From Collinsella aerofaciens (GTDB lineage: Bacteria; Actinomycetota; Coriobacteriia; Coriobacteriales; Coriobacteriaceae): a stretch of DNA of 64,000 bases. The stretch spans positions 62,001 to 126,000 of the forward strand of contig NZ_JAHONA010000004.1 in the NCBI RefSeq assembly GCF_019131995.1, in the 5' to 3' direction. The notes under the pieces were generated by a model. The model worked only from the letters and a program-made list of their open reading frames with translations, made no database searches and was not told where the DNA came from. Made by a program: the position numbers and the translations under genes. Shown here piece by piece: positions 43,804 to 52,604 of the stretch (the first letter of the stretch is position 1; each line of letters opens with the position of its first letter).

Positions 43804-44096
43804 GCGGCGTCCTTGGTGGTGTAGACACGTGCGAACGTGGACGGGTCCGCTCCAAAGAGCATGTGAAGCATCAGGCGGCGCGAGTAGATGAGCTCGTCAA
43901 AGTCGTGAGGGAGCTCGATGTCGTGGATACGCGCGATGTGGTGGGCGAGCGCCGAGAACGACTCGGGGTCGCAGATAACATCGGTGGTGACGTGGTAGAC
44001 CGCCGTATCGGGGAACGCCTCTTCGTCGAAAGGCAGGAGATAGGGATCGTCGTCGACCTCGATGGCGACGCCGTACTGGGGCCAGTAATATGCCAT
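43800..44096 (-). CDS. Small cytoplasmic protein, first gene of the surface operon
   Basis: 98 aa, no signal peptide or membrane helix. Starts MAYYWPQYGVAIEVDDDPYL, then an all-alpha-looking middle (SFSALAHHIARIHDIELPHD) and FDELIYSRRLMLHMLFG. Clear AGGGAGG site before the ATG. The AIEVDDDP string recalls the E-V-D core of small DUF559-like or AbiEi-type proteins of coriobacteria, but the domain is too short to call. It overlaps the next gene by 4 bases and leads the operon. Confidence 0.65.
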   Translation of the reverse strand: MAYYWPQYGVAIEVDDDPYLLPFDEEAFPDTAVYHVTTDVICDPESFSALAHHIARIHDIELPHDFDELIYSRRLMLHMLFGADPSTFARVYTTKDAA

Positions 44097-44442
44097 GGGA
44101 ACCTCCCTGCTTCTGGGGCCAAAACTTCTATCGGTTTTGGCTGTCGACGCCGACCGTATCAGCCGCTACTTGACCAATTTCTGACCAAATGCTTGACGGA
44201 TTGACATCTCCGCAGGTAAAAGGTGGAAAAAATTACTTCAACTTTTTTCGAGCGACAATCGAGCGGTCGGCGACGGCGGGGCGATATGTGTCAAAAGCAT
44301 CGTCTGCCGAGGAAGCCTTGCCGTTCGCCGAATTGCACAAACGTAAAAATCGCCAATTATGGAGACGGTCTCGAACACGTCGACGAAACGATGCGGTAAC
44401 ATCTCCCTGCAAACACTGTAGTTAGCTAAAGGGGGAGTTCGC
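44097..44442. promoter_or_regulatory. Shared regulatory region between surface operon and lactate dehydrogenase operon
   Basis: 346 bases without a supported gene. TGACCAA repeats directly at 44171-44177 and 44182-44188 (11 bp apart, one helical turn), and TTGAC recurs at 44193 and 44201, giving a cluster of similar sites on one side of the helix. An AT-rich tract (about 44220-44250) follows. This spot can serve both divergent operons; the binding protein is unknown. Confidence 0.45.
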
Positions 44443-46044
44443 GTGTCTGCAACCATTAAACCCTTCACCGATGAGTTCGAAGAGTATGGCCGCGATGAAT
44501 CTCGTGCATCGGGCGAAGCATCGAGCATCTCGTTTCCGACAACGGAAGACGAGGTCCGTGCCATTTTGGAAACGCTCCATGCCGAGCGTGTCCCGGTAAC
44601 GGTTCAGGGCGCCCGAACCGGCCTTGCCGCCGGTGCCGTGCCCCACGGTGGGCATATCCTCAATACTTCCCGTATGAATCGCTACTTGGGCCTTCGCCGC
44701 GATGAACAAGGCCAATTTCTGCTGCGCGTGGAGCCGGGCGTTGTGCTCTCGGAGCTGCGTAAGCAGCTGAGCAAGAAGGTACTGCCGACCGCTGGTTGGG
44801 ACCAGGCATCGCTTGAGGCCTACGAGGAGTTCCAAGAGTCCCCCGAGCAGTTCTTTCCCACCGATCCCACCGAGGCATCTGCCTGTCTGGGTGGCATGGC
44901 GGCATGCAACGCCTCCGGCGCCCGCAGCTACGCTTACGGCCCCATGCGCCCGCATATCACGGGACTCCACGTCGCGCTGGCTGATGGCGATTTGCTTGAG
45001 CTTCAGCGCGGCGAGGCTTTTGCCCAGGGCCGCCACCTGTCGCTCGTGACGGCAGAGGGCCGTACGCTCGAGCTCGATCTTCCCGGCTATACCATGCCCG
45101 AGACAAAAAATGCCTCAGGCTATTTCGTTGCGGACGATATGGACGCCATCGACCTCTTTATCGGCGCGTGCGGCACGCTCGGCGTTATCACCGAGCTCGA
45201 GATTGCCCTGCAGGCGGCGCCTGCGGTCGTTTGGGGTGTGAGTTGCTTTTTCGATAGCGAGGACAAGGCGGTGTCCTTTACCGATTCCGTGCGCCCTGTC
45301 CTGTCCCATGCGGCTGCCATCGAGTACTTCGATGCTGGCGCCCTGGATATTCTACGTCGCCAGCGCGAGCAGTCGACGGCGTTTGCCTCGCTGCCGGCGC
45401 TCGACAAAGAGGCCAAGGTATGTGTCTACGTGGAGCTCGACTGCGATGACGAGGCGCAGGCGACCGAGGAGCTGTACCACCTGGGATGGGTGCTGGAGCT
45501 TGCGGGCGGCCGCGACGATGCGACATGGGTCGCCCGCACCGAAGTCGATCGCGAGTGCCAGCGGTTCTTCCGCCACGCGGTGCCCGAGAGCGTCAACATG
45601 CTCATTGACGAGCGTCGCCGCACCGACCCCACCATTACCAAGCTGGGATCGGATATGTCGGTGCCCAATGCACGCCTTGCCGATGTCGTGGCCCTCTATC
45701 GCCGCACGCTGGCCGAAAGCGGGCTTGAATCTGCTGCCTGGGGACACATCGGGAACAACCATCTGCATGTGAACATTCTGCCGCGTGATGCGCAAGACTA
45801 CCGTCGTGGTGGAGAGCTCTTTGCCCAGTGGGCTTCCGAGGTCACGGCCATGGGCGGTGCCGTTTCTGCCGAACACGGCGTCGGCAAGATCAAGGCGGGC
45901 TTCTTGGAGACGATGTACGGCTACGAGGCCATGGTCGAGTCGGCGCGTCTCAAACTCCAGCTCGATCCTGCCGGCCAGCTGGGTCGCGGCAACCTGTTTA
46001 CGGAGAAGCTCTTGGATGAACTCGTCCAGAAAGGGGGCGCGTGA
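44443..46044 (+). CDS. FAD-linked D-lactate/glycolate dehydrogenase (LctD-like)
   Basis: 533 aa. GTG start with GGGGGAG upstream. An FAD-binding PCMH/FAD_binding_4 domain (VPVTVQGARTGLAAGAVPHGG, GMAACNASGARSYAYGPMRP, FIGACGTLGVITELEI) and the FAD-oxidase C-terminal domain (WGHIGNNHLHVNILP, AVSAEHGVGKIKAGFLE). It oxidises a 2-hydroxyacid, probably lactate, to the keto acid. EtfB and ferredoxin-fused EtfA follow at once, the composition of the electron-confurcating lactate dehydrogenase of Acetobacterium woodii, in which Etf uses reduced ferredoxin to drive NAD+ reduction by lactate. Confidence 0.9.
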   Translation: MSATIKPFTDEFEEYGRDESRASGEASSISFPTTEDEVRAILETLHAERVPVTVQGARTGLAAGAVPHGGHILNTSRMNRYLGLRRDEQGQFLLRVEPGVVLSELRKQLSKKVLPTAGWDQASLEAYEEFQESPEQFFPTDPTEASACLGGMAACNASGARSYAYGPMRPHITGLHVALADGDLLELQRGEAFAQGRHLSLVTAEGRTLELDLPGYTMPETKNASGYFVADDMDAIDLFIGACGTLGVITELEIALQAAPAVVWGVSCFFDSEDKAVSFTDSVRPVLSHAAAIEYFDAGALDILRRQREQSTAFASLPALDKEAKVCVYVELDCDDEAQATEELYHLGWVLELAGGRDDATWVARTEVDRECQRFFRHAVPESVNMLIDERRRTDPTITKLGSDMSVPNARLADVVALYRRTLAESGLESAAWGHIGNNHLHVNILPRDAQDYRRGGELFAQWASEVTAMGGAVSAEHGVGKIKAGFLETMYGYEAMVESARLKLQLDPAGQLGRGNLFTEKLLDELVQKGGA

Positions 46045-46046
46045 AG

Positions 46047-46862
46047 ATGAGTGATTTCCATATGGTGGTGTGCGTCAAGGCGGTGCCCGGAAGCACCGAG
46101 GTCAAGATGGACCCCAAGACCAATACTATCGTGCGTGATGGCAAGCAGGCGGTCATTAATCCCTTCGATGCAAGTGCCCTCGAATGTGCGCTAGCGCTGA
46201 AGGACGACTTTATCGGCTTTGGCATGGACGTGCGTGTGACGGTGGTGTCGATGGGCATCCCCGCGACCGAATCGCTGCTGCGCGACTGCATCGCCCGCGG
46301 TGCCGACGACGCGCTGCTGCTGACCGACCGAGCCTTTGCGGGCGCCGATACCCTAGCCACCACCTATGCCCTCAAATGCGGCATCGAGGCACTCGATGAG
46401 GACTTTGACCTGCTCATCTGCGGCAAGATGGCAGTGGACGGCGATACGGCCCAGATCGGCCCCGAGCTGGCCGGCGCCTTTGGGGTCCCCTGCGTGACCG
46501 ACGTGAGCTGTGTGCAGAGCGCGGGATTTACGACGTGTGGCTCGCTGGCGCTCGTCCACGGCTGCGATGCCGGCGAGGAGACGGTGTACCTGGAGATGCC
46601 GTGCGCGATGACGACCGCCAAGGAGATTGGCCAGCTGCGCATGCCGAGTATTGCCGGTATTCGCGCGGCCGAGGATGCAGACGTGCGCGTGGCCAGCGCT
46701 GCCGACGTAAACGCCGATCCTTCGCGTTGCGGCCTTGCCGGATCACCGACGCAGGTCGTGCGCTCGTTTGTGCCCGACCGTGACCAAACGTGCGAGGCCG
46801 TTGAGGGAACGGCGTCCGAGCAGGCGGTAAAACTTGCCAAGATTATCGAGGGGATGGCATAG
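46047..46862 (+). CDS. etfB: Electron transfer flavoprotein beta subunit
   Basis: 271 aa. VCVKAVPGS at the start, TNTIVRDGKQAVINPFDASAL, ALLLTDRAFAGADTLATTYAL and the AMP/FAD-contact CGKMAVDGDTAQIGPELAG are canonical EtfB. In the confurcating LDH complex EtfB carries the FAD at which electrons are merged. AGGGGG lies 9 bases before the ATG at 46047; an in-frame GTG at 46041 is an alternative overlapping the previous stop. It is in one operon with the dehydrogenase and EtfA. Confidence 0.95.
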   Translation: MSDFHMVVCVKAVPGSTEVKMDPKTNTIVRDGKQAVINPFDASALECALALKDDFIGFGMDVRVTVVSMGIPATESLLRDCIARGADDALLLTDRAFAGADTLATTYALKCGIEALDEDFDLLICGKMAVDGDTAQIGPELAGAFGVPCVTDVSCVQSAGFTTCGSLALVHGCDAGEETVYLEMPCAMTTAKEIGQLRMPSIAGIRAAEDADVRVASAADVNADPSRCGLAGSPTQVVRSFVPDRDQTCEAVEGTASEQAVKLAKIIEGMA

Positions 46863-48068
46863 ATGAGCGGGCTGATTATCGATAGCGAAGCCTGCATCGG
46901 CTGTGGTCGCTGCGTTCGCGCCTGCGCCTCGGGCGGCATTGTGGTGGAGGGCGAGCGCCCCAATCGCTGTGCCCGCGTAACCGACGGCTGTATCCTGTGC
47001 GGCGGGTGCGTCGACGCCTGCCCCGTCAACGCCATCTCGATTGAGCGCGACGAGGCCGCCGGCGCGGCAGACCTTGACGCATATCGAGACATCTGGATCT
47101 TCGTGCAGACTGACGAGCACGATGCCGTTGCATCCGTGGCCTTCGAGCTCATGGGCAGGGGGCGCGAGCTTGCCGATGCCCGCGGCTGCCGTCTGGTGGC
47201 ACTGGTCGGCATGAGCCCCGAGGGCTCACTCGGGGACCTGGAGCATCTGATTTGCGCCGGTGCGGACGAAGTTCTGGTCTGTCGTGACGAGCGCCTGCGT
47301 CAGAACGACGCGGAGGTCTACGCCCGCTTGATCTGCGATTTGGTAGCCGAGCGCAAGCCCGAGGCCATTCTGTACGGCGCGACCGCCTTTGGTCGCGAGC
47401 TGGCGCCCGGTGTGGCCGTGCGCTTGCAGACGGGCCTTACGGCCGATTGCACGGTGCTTTCGATGGATACGGAGACGGGTCTGCTGCAGCAGACGCGCCC
47501 GGCGTTTGGCGGCAACCTGATGGCCACCATTATCTGCCCCAACCACCGTCCTCAGATGGCAACGGTGCGCCCCGGCATCTTTAAGGCGCCCGAGTTTGAC
47601 TATAGTCGCTCCGGCACGATTGCCCAGGTAGTGCTAGCGGATGACGTTAAGGCCCGTGTCGAGATCTCGATTCCCGCCGAGGAGTGGGGACAGCAGGCCT
47701 CAATTGCCGATGCCGAGCGTCTAGTCGTGGTGGGCCGCGGCATCGGCTCCAAGAAAAACCTACCGCTGATGCGAAAGCTTGCCGAGGCTCTGGGTGCCGA
47801 GCTTGGCTGCACGCGCCCCGTGGTGGAGGCCGGCTGGCTGGAGTATCGCCACCAAATTGGCCAGACGGGTGTATCGGTCTCGCCCAAGCTCCTCGTGAGC
47901 ATCGGTGTCTCGGGCGCTATCCAGCATCTCGCCGGCATCGGTGGGGCGGAGTGCATTGTCGCCATCAATGAGGACCCGGATGCCCCCATCTTTGGTGCCG
48001 CCCAGTACAAGGTTGTTGGGGACGCCGTCGAGGTCGTCGAGGAGCTGCTGGCCCAGCTTGAGCGCTAG
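46863..48068 (+). CDS. etfA: Electron transfer flavoprotein alpha subunit with 2[4Fe-4S] ferredoxin domain
   Basis: 401 aa. Residues 1-65 are a bacterial ferredoxin with two clusters (CIGCGRCVRAC and CILCGGCVDACP). EtfA follows: AILYGATAFGRELAPGVAVR, LTADCTVLS, and the FAD motif VVVGRGIGSKKNL, TRPVVEAGWLEY, GVSGAIQHLAGI and IVAINEDPDAPIFGAAQY. The ferredoxin extension is the mark of EtfA in LDH/Etf-type confurcating complexes. It starts one base after the etfB stop; the gene ends overlapping the converging HD gene by 4 bases. Confidence 0.95.
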   Translation: MSGLIIDSEACIGCGRCVRACASGGIVVEGERPNRCARVTDGCILCGGCVDACPVNAISIERDEAAGAADLDAYRDIWIFVQTDEHDAVASVAFELMGRGRELADARGCRLVALVGMSPEGSLGDLEHLICAGADEVLVCRDERLRQNDAEVYARLICDLVAERKPEAILYGATAFGRELAPGVAVRLQTGLTADCTVLSMDTETGLLQQTRPAFGGNLMATIICPNHRPQMATVRPGIFKAPEFDYSRSGTIAQVVLADDVKARVEISIPAEEWGQQASIADAERLVVVGRGIGSKKNLPLMRKLAEALGAELGCTRPVVEAGWLEYRHQIGQTGVSVSPKLLVSIGVSGAIQHLAGIGGAECIVAINEDPDAPIFGAAQYKVVGDAVEVVEELLAQLER

Positions 48069-48877
48069 GCGCGCGTCAGCCAGTCGCGCATCTCGTCCTT
48101 TAGGCGGCTCCAGGTTGCCTGCGTGGCGGGGTCGGTAAAGGGCCGCGTAATGCCAAAGGGCGCGTCGAGCAGGCGGTGGATATCGCCCTGTTCGCGCGCC
48201 AGCGCGCGGCTCGCTGGATAGACGAGCTCAAACATAAAGCAGATGAGTCCCACCAAGTAGTCTGCGGGCTCGTCGCGTTCATCGCGTGCGACGCAACGGT
48301 GCTCGTCAAAGGCGGCAAGCGTCGGTGCCGAGAAGCGACTGGCTAGAAACGCGTCCTCATCCACCTTGAGGATGGTGTCGACGGTGCTGTCGGCGATGGT
48401 GCGCATAATGTCGATCTTGTCACCATCGCGCACGATATCGCAGAAGCTTCGCGTGCGCACGTCGAGCTGCGCGGGTAGACGGAAATCGCTGTGATAGGCA
48501 ATGCTCGCTCGGATGAGCTCATCTTCTGCCGGGTCATCGATAAAGTCGCGGATGCTTGTTACGGCGGGTGCATCGGCGGGATTCTCGCCAAAGAGGACCT
48601 CGATGCCCAGCGCCGCATGGCCCATGCTCTCGGCGTCCTTAAAGGTGTCCCAGCGTCGCAGCTGCTCAAAGCGGCCCATATCGTGTAGCAGGCCGCAAAG
48701 CCATGCCAGGTCAATATCTTCTGACGACCAGCCCTGCTCGCGCGCTACGGCATCGCATGCCTCGGCCACGTGGTACGTATGCTCGATTTTGAGCGCGATG
48801 CGTGGGTTGGTGGCGTCGTAGGCATCGGTGTAGCTTTTGAAGGCCGCGCGCGCCCGGTCTCGATCGATAGCTGTCAT
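48065..48877 (-). CDS. HD-domain phosphohydrolase
   Basis: 270 aa. The HD metal motif is complete: KIEHTYHVAEACDAVA, LAWLCGLLHDMGRFEQ (H-D pair), and SIAYHSDFRLPA, RDGDKIDIMRTIAD. HD proteins hydrolyse nucleotides, (p)ppGpp-type alarmones or cyclic dinucleotides; the substrate is not readable. The terminal region is unremarkable (LKDEMRDWLTRA). Its stop overlaps etfA by 4 bases on the opposite strand. Confidence 0.88.
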   Translation of the reverse strand: MTAIDRDRARAAFKSYTDAYDATNPRIALKIEHTYHVAEACDAVAREQGWSSEDIDLAWLCGLLHDMGRFEQLRRWDTFKDAESMGHAALGIEVLFGENPADAPAVTSIRDFIDDPAEDELIRASIAYHSDFRLPAQLDVRTRSFCDIVRDGDKIDIMRTIADSTVDTILKVDEDAFLASRFSAPTLAAFDEHRCVARDERDEPADYLVGLICFMFELVYPASRALAREQGDIHRLLDAPFGITRPFTDPATQATWSRLKDEMRDWLTRA

Positions 48878-49003
48878 AATGACTTCCTAAAAAGTTGTGT
48901 CTTTCGATCCGGTGGCAATTGTAGGTGAACTCGGTTGCTGTCGGATGATGATTCTGCCGTGTCGCTACATGCGGCTCGGAGACTTTATCAGGATGAGAAG
49001 CGT

Positions 49004-49696
49004 ATGGTGCTCAAAATCGTTAGAACCGTCTGGCCAGTGATGCTTACCTATGTTGCAATAGGCGCGCCGTGCGGAATGATCATGGGGCAGACGGGAATGG
49101 AACCCTGGATGGTCTTTGCTCTGAGCAGCACGTTCGTGACGGGCAGCGGGCAGTTTATGATCTGCAATCTGTGGCTGGCAGGTGTGCCTGCGGCGTCGAT
49201 CGTCGCGAGCGTCGCCGCAATCTCCTCGCGCTTTGCGCTTTACTCGGCATCGATCGCTCCGCATCTGACGGGTGCCTCGAAGCGTCAGACGCTGGCTGTT
49301 GCCGCGACGCTTACCGAGGAGGCATACGGCATCTCGCTTGCCAAGCTGGTTGAGGGGGAGGATTGGGGCCCGCGCGAATCCTTCGTGCTCAACGTGATCC
49401 TCATCGCGACATGGGGCGCTTCGTGCACGATGGGTGCCATCGTCGGTGCCGTTGTCGATGTTCCCACCGCTATTGCGAGTTTTGTCTGCACGTCGCTCTT
49501 TATCTGTCTACTCTTTTCGCAGCGGCTGTCGCGCGGCAACGTTGTCGCGGCGGTTTCGGGCGCGGTGTCCGTCGCCGTATGCAAGTTCTTGGGCCTCGCG
49601 AATATTGCCGTGCCGGCAAGCGTCGTGGTCGGCATTGCCATTGCGCTGGCGTGCGATGCTGTATTAGACGGAAGAGGTGCCCGCGATGCCCGTTAA
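49004..49696 (+). CDS. azlC: AzlC-family branched-chain amino acid exporter subunit
   Basis: 230 aa, multi-helix membrane protein. IGAPCGMIMGQTGMEPWMVF, STFVTGSGQFMICNLWLAG and FALYSASIAPHLTG match the AzlC family, in which the F-[ST]-G-[SA]-x-Q-F/F-A sequence is diagnostic. Works with AzlD as a two-part exporter of branched-chain amino acids (and the toxic analogue azaleucine in Bacillus). I chose the ATG at 49004; AGGATGAG lies upstream; an earlier GTG at 48958 is possible. It overlaps azlD by 11 bases. Confidence 0.85.
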   Translation: MVLKIVRTVWPVMLTYVAIGAPCGMIMGQTGMEPWMVFALSSTFVTGSGQFMICNLWLAGVPAASIVASVAAISSRFALYSASIAPHLTGASKRQTLAVAATLTEEAYGISLAKLVEGEDWGPRESFVLNVILIATWGASCTMGAIVGAVVDVPTAIASFVCTSLFICLLFSQRLSRGNVVAAVSGAVSVAVCKFLGLANIAVPASVVVGIAIALACDAVLDGRGARDAR

Positions 49697-50009
49697 CGAG
49701 TTCTTGGTTCTGTGGCTGTCGTCGTGGGCTGCTATCGCGTTCTTTCGCATCGCGCCGGCGTTTGCCTTGCGCGGGAGAACGCTGTCGCCCCGCATTACCG
49801 AGGCCCTGGGTTATATCCCGCCCGCTGCCTTTGCCGCGCTGGTCGCCAACGACTTGGTGAGCCCCGGGGCGTTCGACGCGGGGCTCTGGCCTGCCTTGGT
49901 TCCCTGGATTGCGGCTGCCGGCGTCGTGGTGGTGGCAATCAGGACAAAGTCGATGTTGTGGTGCTGTGTTTCGGGCATCGTGCTCTATATCGTTTTGAGC
50001 CTCGTATAA
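49686..50009 (+). CDS. azlD: AzlD-family branched-chain amino acid exporter subunit
   Basis: 107 aa, four-helix membrane protein typical of AzlD: FFRIAPAFALRGRTLSPRIT, EALGYIPPAAFAALVANDL, and WIAAAGVVVVAIRTKSMLW. The partner of AzlC, with which it overlaps by 11 bases. Start ATG 49686 with GGAAGAGG upstream. Confidence 0.88.
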   Translation: MPVNEFLVLWLSSWAAIAFFRIAPAFALRGRTLSPRITEALGYIPPAAFAALVANDLVSPGAFDAGLWPALVPWIAAAGVVVVAIRTKSMLWCCVSGIVLYIVLSLV

Positions 50010-50150
50010 GAGCGGGACACGTTTAGCATCCCGGCCAACGAATCCAATTTTTCACCGAGCTGGTCTATTTCTTCTGGTACCATGGTCAAACTTTACTGTA
50101 GCAAAGCGTGACGTGGGCTTTTGTATCCCGTCAGCGGAAATGGGGGTTTC

Positions 50151-51173
50151 ATGGCACAGGAAGCAACCACCAACGAGCAAAAGAAATTCAAGGTCCCGCG
50201 CATCCCGGGCGACATCATGATTTATCCGATGATCGTCGGCCTTTTGCTCAACACCTTCTGCCCGCAGGTTTTTGAGATCGGCGGATTCTTTACGGCTGCC
50301 TGCCGCGGTGGCTCTAATACCATCGTCGCCGCGATCCTGCTGTTTGTGGGCGCCGGCATCAGCTTTAAGTCCACGCCGGGCGCTATCAAGACCGGCATCG
50401 TCGTGCTGATTCCCAAGCTGGTCGTCGCAGCGGCTCTCGGCCTGGGCGTGGCATATTGCTTTAACGACAACTTCCTGGGTCTGAGCTCCGTGTCTATCAT
50501 CGGCGGCATCACGTTTTGCAACATGGCGCTCTATACGGGCATCATGGGCGAGTTCGGTGATGAGTCTGAGCAGGGCGCCGTCGGTATCCTGTTCTTTACG
50601 GCCGGCCCCGCCGTCACGATGATCATCCTCGGTGTTTCCGGCCTCGCCAACATTCCCATTGGCACCATTGTCGGCTCCATCTTGCCACTCGTTATCGGCA
50701 TGGTTCTGGGCAACCTGTTCCCGTTTATCAAGAACCTGCTGGTTCCCGGTGCCAATCCCGCGATTGCCGTCATCGGATTTCAGCTCGGTGCGTCCATGAG
50801 CCTGTCGAGCTTTATCACCGGCGGTATTTCCGGCATCTTGCTGGGCCTTGTCACGCTGTTTGTCGTCGGTCCCATCACCTTTGCGTTCGAGCGTCTGTGC
50901 GGCGGCAATGGCAAGGCCGCTGTGGCTTGCTCCACCATTGCCGGCACGGCTATGACCACACCGGTTGCCCTCGCCGAGGTCGCACCGCGTTACGCCGAGC
51001 TTGCGCCCACCGCGTACGCTCAGATCGCCACCGCCGTTATCATCACGGCGATCATGGCTCCGATTCTGACTGGCTGGGTCGACAAGAAGTTCTGCCAAGG
51101 CAAGGAGGATCTGTCGCCTGTCGGTGTCGAGGCCATCGAGGAGGCCGTCGCGACCGACATCGATGGCGAGTAG
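50151..51173 (+). CDS. kdgT: 2-keto-3-deoxygluconate permease family transporter
   Basis: 340 aa, ten or so membrane helices. FKVPRIPGDIMIYPMIVGLL at the start and IVAAILLFVGAGISFKSTPG, GITFCNMALYTGIMGEFGDE, AVIGFQLGASMSLSSFITG are KdgT-family. Members import 2-keto-3-deoxygluconate from pectin or alginate breakdown. No other hexuronate genes are near, so the exact substrate is uncertain. The ATG at 50151 follows GGGGGTTTC; an upstream TTG is not needed. Confidence 0.88.
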   Translation: MAQEATTNEQKKFKVPRIPGDIMIYPMIVGLLLNTFCPQVFEIGGFFTAACRGGSNTIVAAILLFVGAGISFKSTPGAIKTGIVVLIPKLVVAAALGLGVAYCFNDNFLGLSSVSIIGGITFCNMALYTGIMGEFGDESEQGAVGILFFTAGPAVTMIILGVSGLANIPIGTIVGSILPLVIGMVLGNLFPFIKNLLVPGANPAIAVIGFQLGASMSLSSFITGGISGILLGLVTLFVVGPITFAFERLCGGNGKAAVACSTIAGTAMTTPVALAEVAPRYAELAPTAYAQIATAVIITAIMAPILTGWVDKKFCQGKEDLSPVGVEAIEEAVATDIDGE

Positions 51174-51361
51174 CAATCGATACCCATCAATGATTCCGGC
51201 GTGCAACTCGCGCCGTTTGAGCGCCCGAACGAGAGCTGTCTTGCAGTGACGTTCGGTCGCTCTGCTATTATTCCCCTTACCCCTGCGGAGTAGGGGGTGT
51301 TTGTTGCCCAGATTCGAATTGGGCGATTCTGGCCACTTGGATATTGAAGGGAGGGCGTCTA

Positions 51362-52504
51362 GTGGTAAAGGCACTCAAGATCGAGATATTCCTGCTATGC
51401 ATGATTATTCTTATCGGACTTGCCGTACGAAGCCGTCGCTCCCTGTTCTCGAGCACCCAGCAGCTTTTGTTTAGCATGCTGGGCTACACGTCTGCTGCCT
51501 ACATTTTCTTCGATATGATCTGGACGCTCTCGGACGGCGTGAGCACTCCTGTAGGCATCACGGCCAACTGGATTTCCAACGCGGTTTCGTTTTCGCTGTT
51601 CGCCATCGCGTGCCTCATTTGGTTTTTCTATTCCGAGACGATGCAGGGCTCACGGCTCCTGACCACGCCCTATAGGGTGGTACTTTTAACGTTGCCAACC
51701 GCATTGGTGGTCGTTCTGGCATTTACCAGCTACTGGACGCACGCTATGTTCTATATCGATGCGCGGGGCGTATATCGTCGCGGAGCGCTTTATATGATTC
51801 AGCCTATCGTTAGCTACTGCTACGTCATATATACGTCCTTGCATGCCTTTATTCAGGCTCGAAAAGTCGAAAGCCTGCAAAAGAAGGCCATTTATCGCAC
51901 CCTCGCCTTTTTTGCGGTTCCCGCTCTGGTGGGCGGTACCTTTCAGATCGTATACTCGGTGCCTGGCCTTTGTGTCGGCATAATGATTAGCATGTTGCTG
52001 CTCTATATCATCTGCCAGGAGCAACTGATCTCGACTGACCCGTTGACTGGACTCAACAACCGCAACCGTTTTGAGACCTATATGCTGTCGCTCTTTTCAA
52101 ATGTGGATCAGGCCGAAGATGTATATCTGCTTATGATGGACGCCGACGGCTTTAAGCAGATTAACGATCGCTATGGGCATGTGGAGGGCGACCACGCTCT
52201 TCAGGTCATATCCGCTGCGCTCAAAGAAGTCTGCTCGGCGTCTGGCGGCTTTATCGCACGTTATGGTGGCGATGAGTTCGCGGTGCTCCAAAAGGCAGTG
52301 GCGGAACAGGATATCATGCATCTGTGTGCGACAATCAACGATGAGCTCGCGCGCGCCGAGGTTCCGTATCTGTTGCGGATGTCCATCGGCTACGCACGGG
52401 TCGGTGATGGCGTCGATACCTGGCAAGACTTGCTTCGTGCTGCCGACGCGGAGCTCTACCGCGTAAAGCGCGAGAAGAAGAAAGCCGGCGCCCAGATACG
52501 CTAG
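51362..52504 (+). CDS. Membrane-bound GGDEF diguanylate cyclase
   Basis: 380 aa from the GTG at 51362 (GGGAGGG 6-7 bases before). N-terminal 220 residues hold about seven membrane helices (IEIFLLCMIILIGLAV, VVLLTLPTALVVVLAFTSYW, VGIMISMLLLYIICQ). The GGDEF domain follows: STDPLTGLNNRNRFETYM, LLMMDADGFKQINDRYGHVE, and the intact active site RYGGDEFAVL. Makes cyclic di-GMP from two GTP. The membrane part resembles a 7TM sensor and presumably receives a surface signal. No phosphodiesterase is nearby. Confidence 0.92.
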   Translation: MVKALKIEIFLLCMIILIGLAVRSRRSLFSSTQQLLFSMLGYTSAAYIFFDMIWTLSDGVSTPVGITANWISNAVSFSLFAIACLIWFFYSETMQGSRLLTTPYRVVLLTLPTALVVVLAFTSYWTHAMFYIDARGVYRRGALYMIQPIVSYCYVIYTSLHAFIQARKVESLQKKAIYRTLAFFAVPALVGGTFQIVYSVPGLCVGIMISMLLLYIICQEQLISTDPLTGLNNRNRFETYMLSLFSNVDQAEDVYLLMMDADGFKQINDRYGHVEGDHALQVISAALKEVCSASGGFIARYGGDEFAVLQKAVAEQDIMHLCATINDELARAEVPYLLRMSIGYARVGDGVDTWQDLLRAADAELYRVKREKKKAGAQIR

Positions 52505-52604
52505 AAAAAGGGCGCACGCTGACGGGCGTGGCGGCCCTCGGCTCTCCGATGTACTCCATTAAGCTAAAGCATGTGAACCCCCTCTGCTAAATAGGGGTAG
52601 TTCG

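Noticed and set aside
44189..44425. A 78-codon open frame upstream of the lactate dehydrogenase
   Set aside because: No start context, and it crosses the phased repeats and promoter region; Arg/Ser-rich ending looks random.
50151..51173. Hexuronate catabolic locus around kdgT
   Set aside because: No kdgK, kdgA, uxuA or similar genes are within the window.
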